DNA from: Chitinophagaceae bacterium
Lineage (GTDB): Bacteria; Bacteroidota; Bacteroidia; Chitinophagales; Chitinophagaceae
Direction: 5' to 3'
DNA length: 64,000 bases
NCBI GenBank assembly: GCA_016710935.1
Contig: JADJTY010000009.1
Location: forward strand, 259,016 to 323,015
Shown: piece by piece, positions 63,107 through 64,000 of the stretch
Numbering within the stretch: position 1 is the first letter of the stretch
Layout of the letters: every line of letters begins with the position of its first letter
The notes under the pieces: model-generated
What the model was told of the DNA's origin: nothing
Databases searched by the model: none
What the model saw: only the letters and a program-made list of their open reading frames with translations
Position numbers and translations under genes: made by a program

Positions 63107-64000
63107 TTTAATACGCATTTTAAATATTGCCTGATTTTTTGTTGCAGTGGAATTTTGCAAAGCTGTAAATAATTAGATTTTTTTAATACTTTCCAAATTT
63201 TCATATTGTATGAATACAAATTATGCCCAAACAGTTTGTTCTTCCAGAAATCCAGCATTATCTGTTCATCATAAATTTTATACACCCGGTTTTGTAAAAC
63301 CAGTTTATACATCCATAAATCTGCAGATTCTACCTTTTTGCATCTCTGTATTTTCTGAACCATCCGTCAAAAAGGCATAAATGTGTAATACGCTCATCTT
63401 CGTAGGTGTTATTCAAGCAGTTGTAACTGATTGATTTTAATATCTATTGCATTCGAATTCTGATTGTCCAGTTTTTTTTGACTGACCTGGCTTTTATGAA
63501 CCCTGTATTCCAGGAGATATTGATTTAAATTTTTAGCCTTTAGTTTTTGTACTACCCTGCTCCACAACTCATAATCCTGTGCTGTGTTTAAACTTTCGTT
63601 ATATAAAAAATTATCATTCAAAAAATCAGCTTTCCTAAACATAACTGTTGGATGGGCAAAGGGATTTCCGGAGAGCATATTAAACTTAATCTCCTGATGG
63701 GATTCCGGAAATTTCATAGGCTCAAATAAGTTGTCTATTATTTTTATCCAGGTTCCGCATATTCCATAATCAGGATTTTCCCTAAAGAAACTTAATTGAG
63801 TTTCAAATCTCCCGGGCAAGGAAATATCATCTGCATCCATTCTGGCAATAAATTCACCTTTTGCCATAGCCATTCCCCTGTTTAAGACCTTGCCAAATCA
63901 GAATTGGTTTCATTTAATACAGTAACAATCCTGTTGTCATTGAATGAACGATAATTGAAGCGGAATTATCAGTTGATGCATCATTTATTATAATGAATTC
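63085..64000 (-). pseudogene. glycosyltransferase family 2, partial and frameshifted
   Basis: Runs off the window edge. The edge reads EFIIINDASTDNSASII, then after a break MAMAKGEFIARMDADDISLP with the DADD metal site, YGICGTWIKII, NPFAHPTVMFRKADFL and LNTAQDYELWSRVV. These are all classic GT2 motifs. After another break near 63409 a C-terminal tail (CKKVESADLWMYKLVLQNRV) ends at 63085, overlapping the next gene's start. Breaks near 63410 and 63890-63950. Confidence 0.78.

Noticed and set aside
1..64000. Window beginning with GATC and ending with GAATTC as cloning junctions
   Set aside because: Both are short words common by chance, genes continue across both ends, and no vector sequence is seen.

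Overview
The window reads as a chromosomal segment of a Bacteroidota bacterium, most likely Chitinophagaceae. This is inferred from an Oar-type TonB-dependent receptor, DUF2911, DUF1572/DinB and GxxExxY proteins, several -7 boxes of the Bacteroidota form TAnnTTTG, few recognisable Shine-Dalgarno sites, and tRNA genes without an encoded CCA end next to a CCA-adding enzyme gene. No taxonomic search could be run.

From 1 to about 40 kb the window is mostly housekeeping. It holds a PBP4-type D-Ala-D-Ala carboxypeptidase, Uma2, CinA, a 2-oxoacid dehydrogenase E2, MiaA, a pRiA4b ORF-3-like protein, CCA-adding enzyme, Lon, an M42 peptidase, a UbiA-like protein, a LuxE-like ligase, tRNA-Lys, an SDR and a SAM hydrolase. 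These are followed by an ECF sigma factor with a membrane TonB-like partner, DUF2911, a Na+/solute symporter with a 34-residue membrane peptide and a PIG-L deacetylase, an M14 peptidase, gamma-glutamyltransferase, TamB, RibBA and the Oar-like receptor.

From 40.3 to 44.5 kb lies a candidate amide-bond-forming cluster: an esterase, an ATP-grasp ligase and a YbdK-type carboxylate-amine ligase. A tRNA-Arg and a decayed tRNA copy follow.

From 46.7 kb to the end runs an exopolysaccharide locus on the minus strand: a CpsB/YwqE-type phosphatase, glycosyltransferases, a WcaF-like acetyltransferase, an exosortase, a Wzy-like polymerase and an FkbM methyltransferase. It is interrupted by a block of toxin-antitoxin, Fic, PIN and nucleotidyltransferase genes (51.2-54.6 kb) and by gene remnants.

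Two things run through the window. First, it is rich in small repeats: units bounded by terminal inverted repeats, two associated with GxxExxY genes, and short quasi-tandem or palindromic repeats found between genes and also in frame inside CinA, E2, Cca and a glycosyltransferase. Second, single-base frameshifts, mostly in homopolymers, are rare before 27 kb and dense after 42 kb. Raw-read evidence would be needed to separate sequencing error from real decay.
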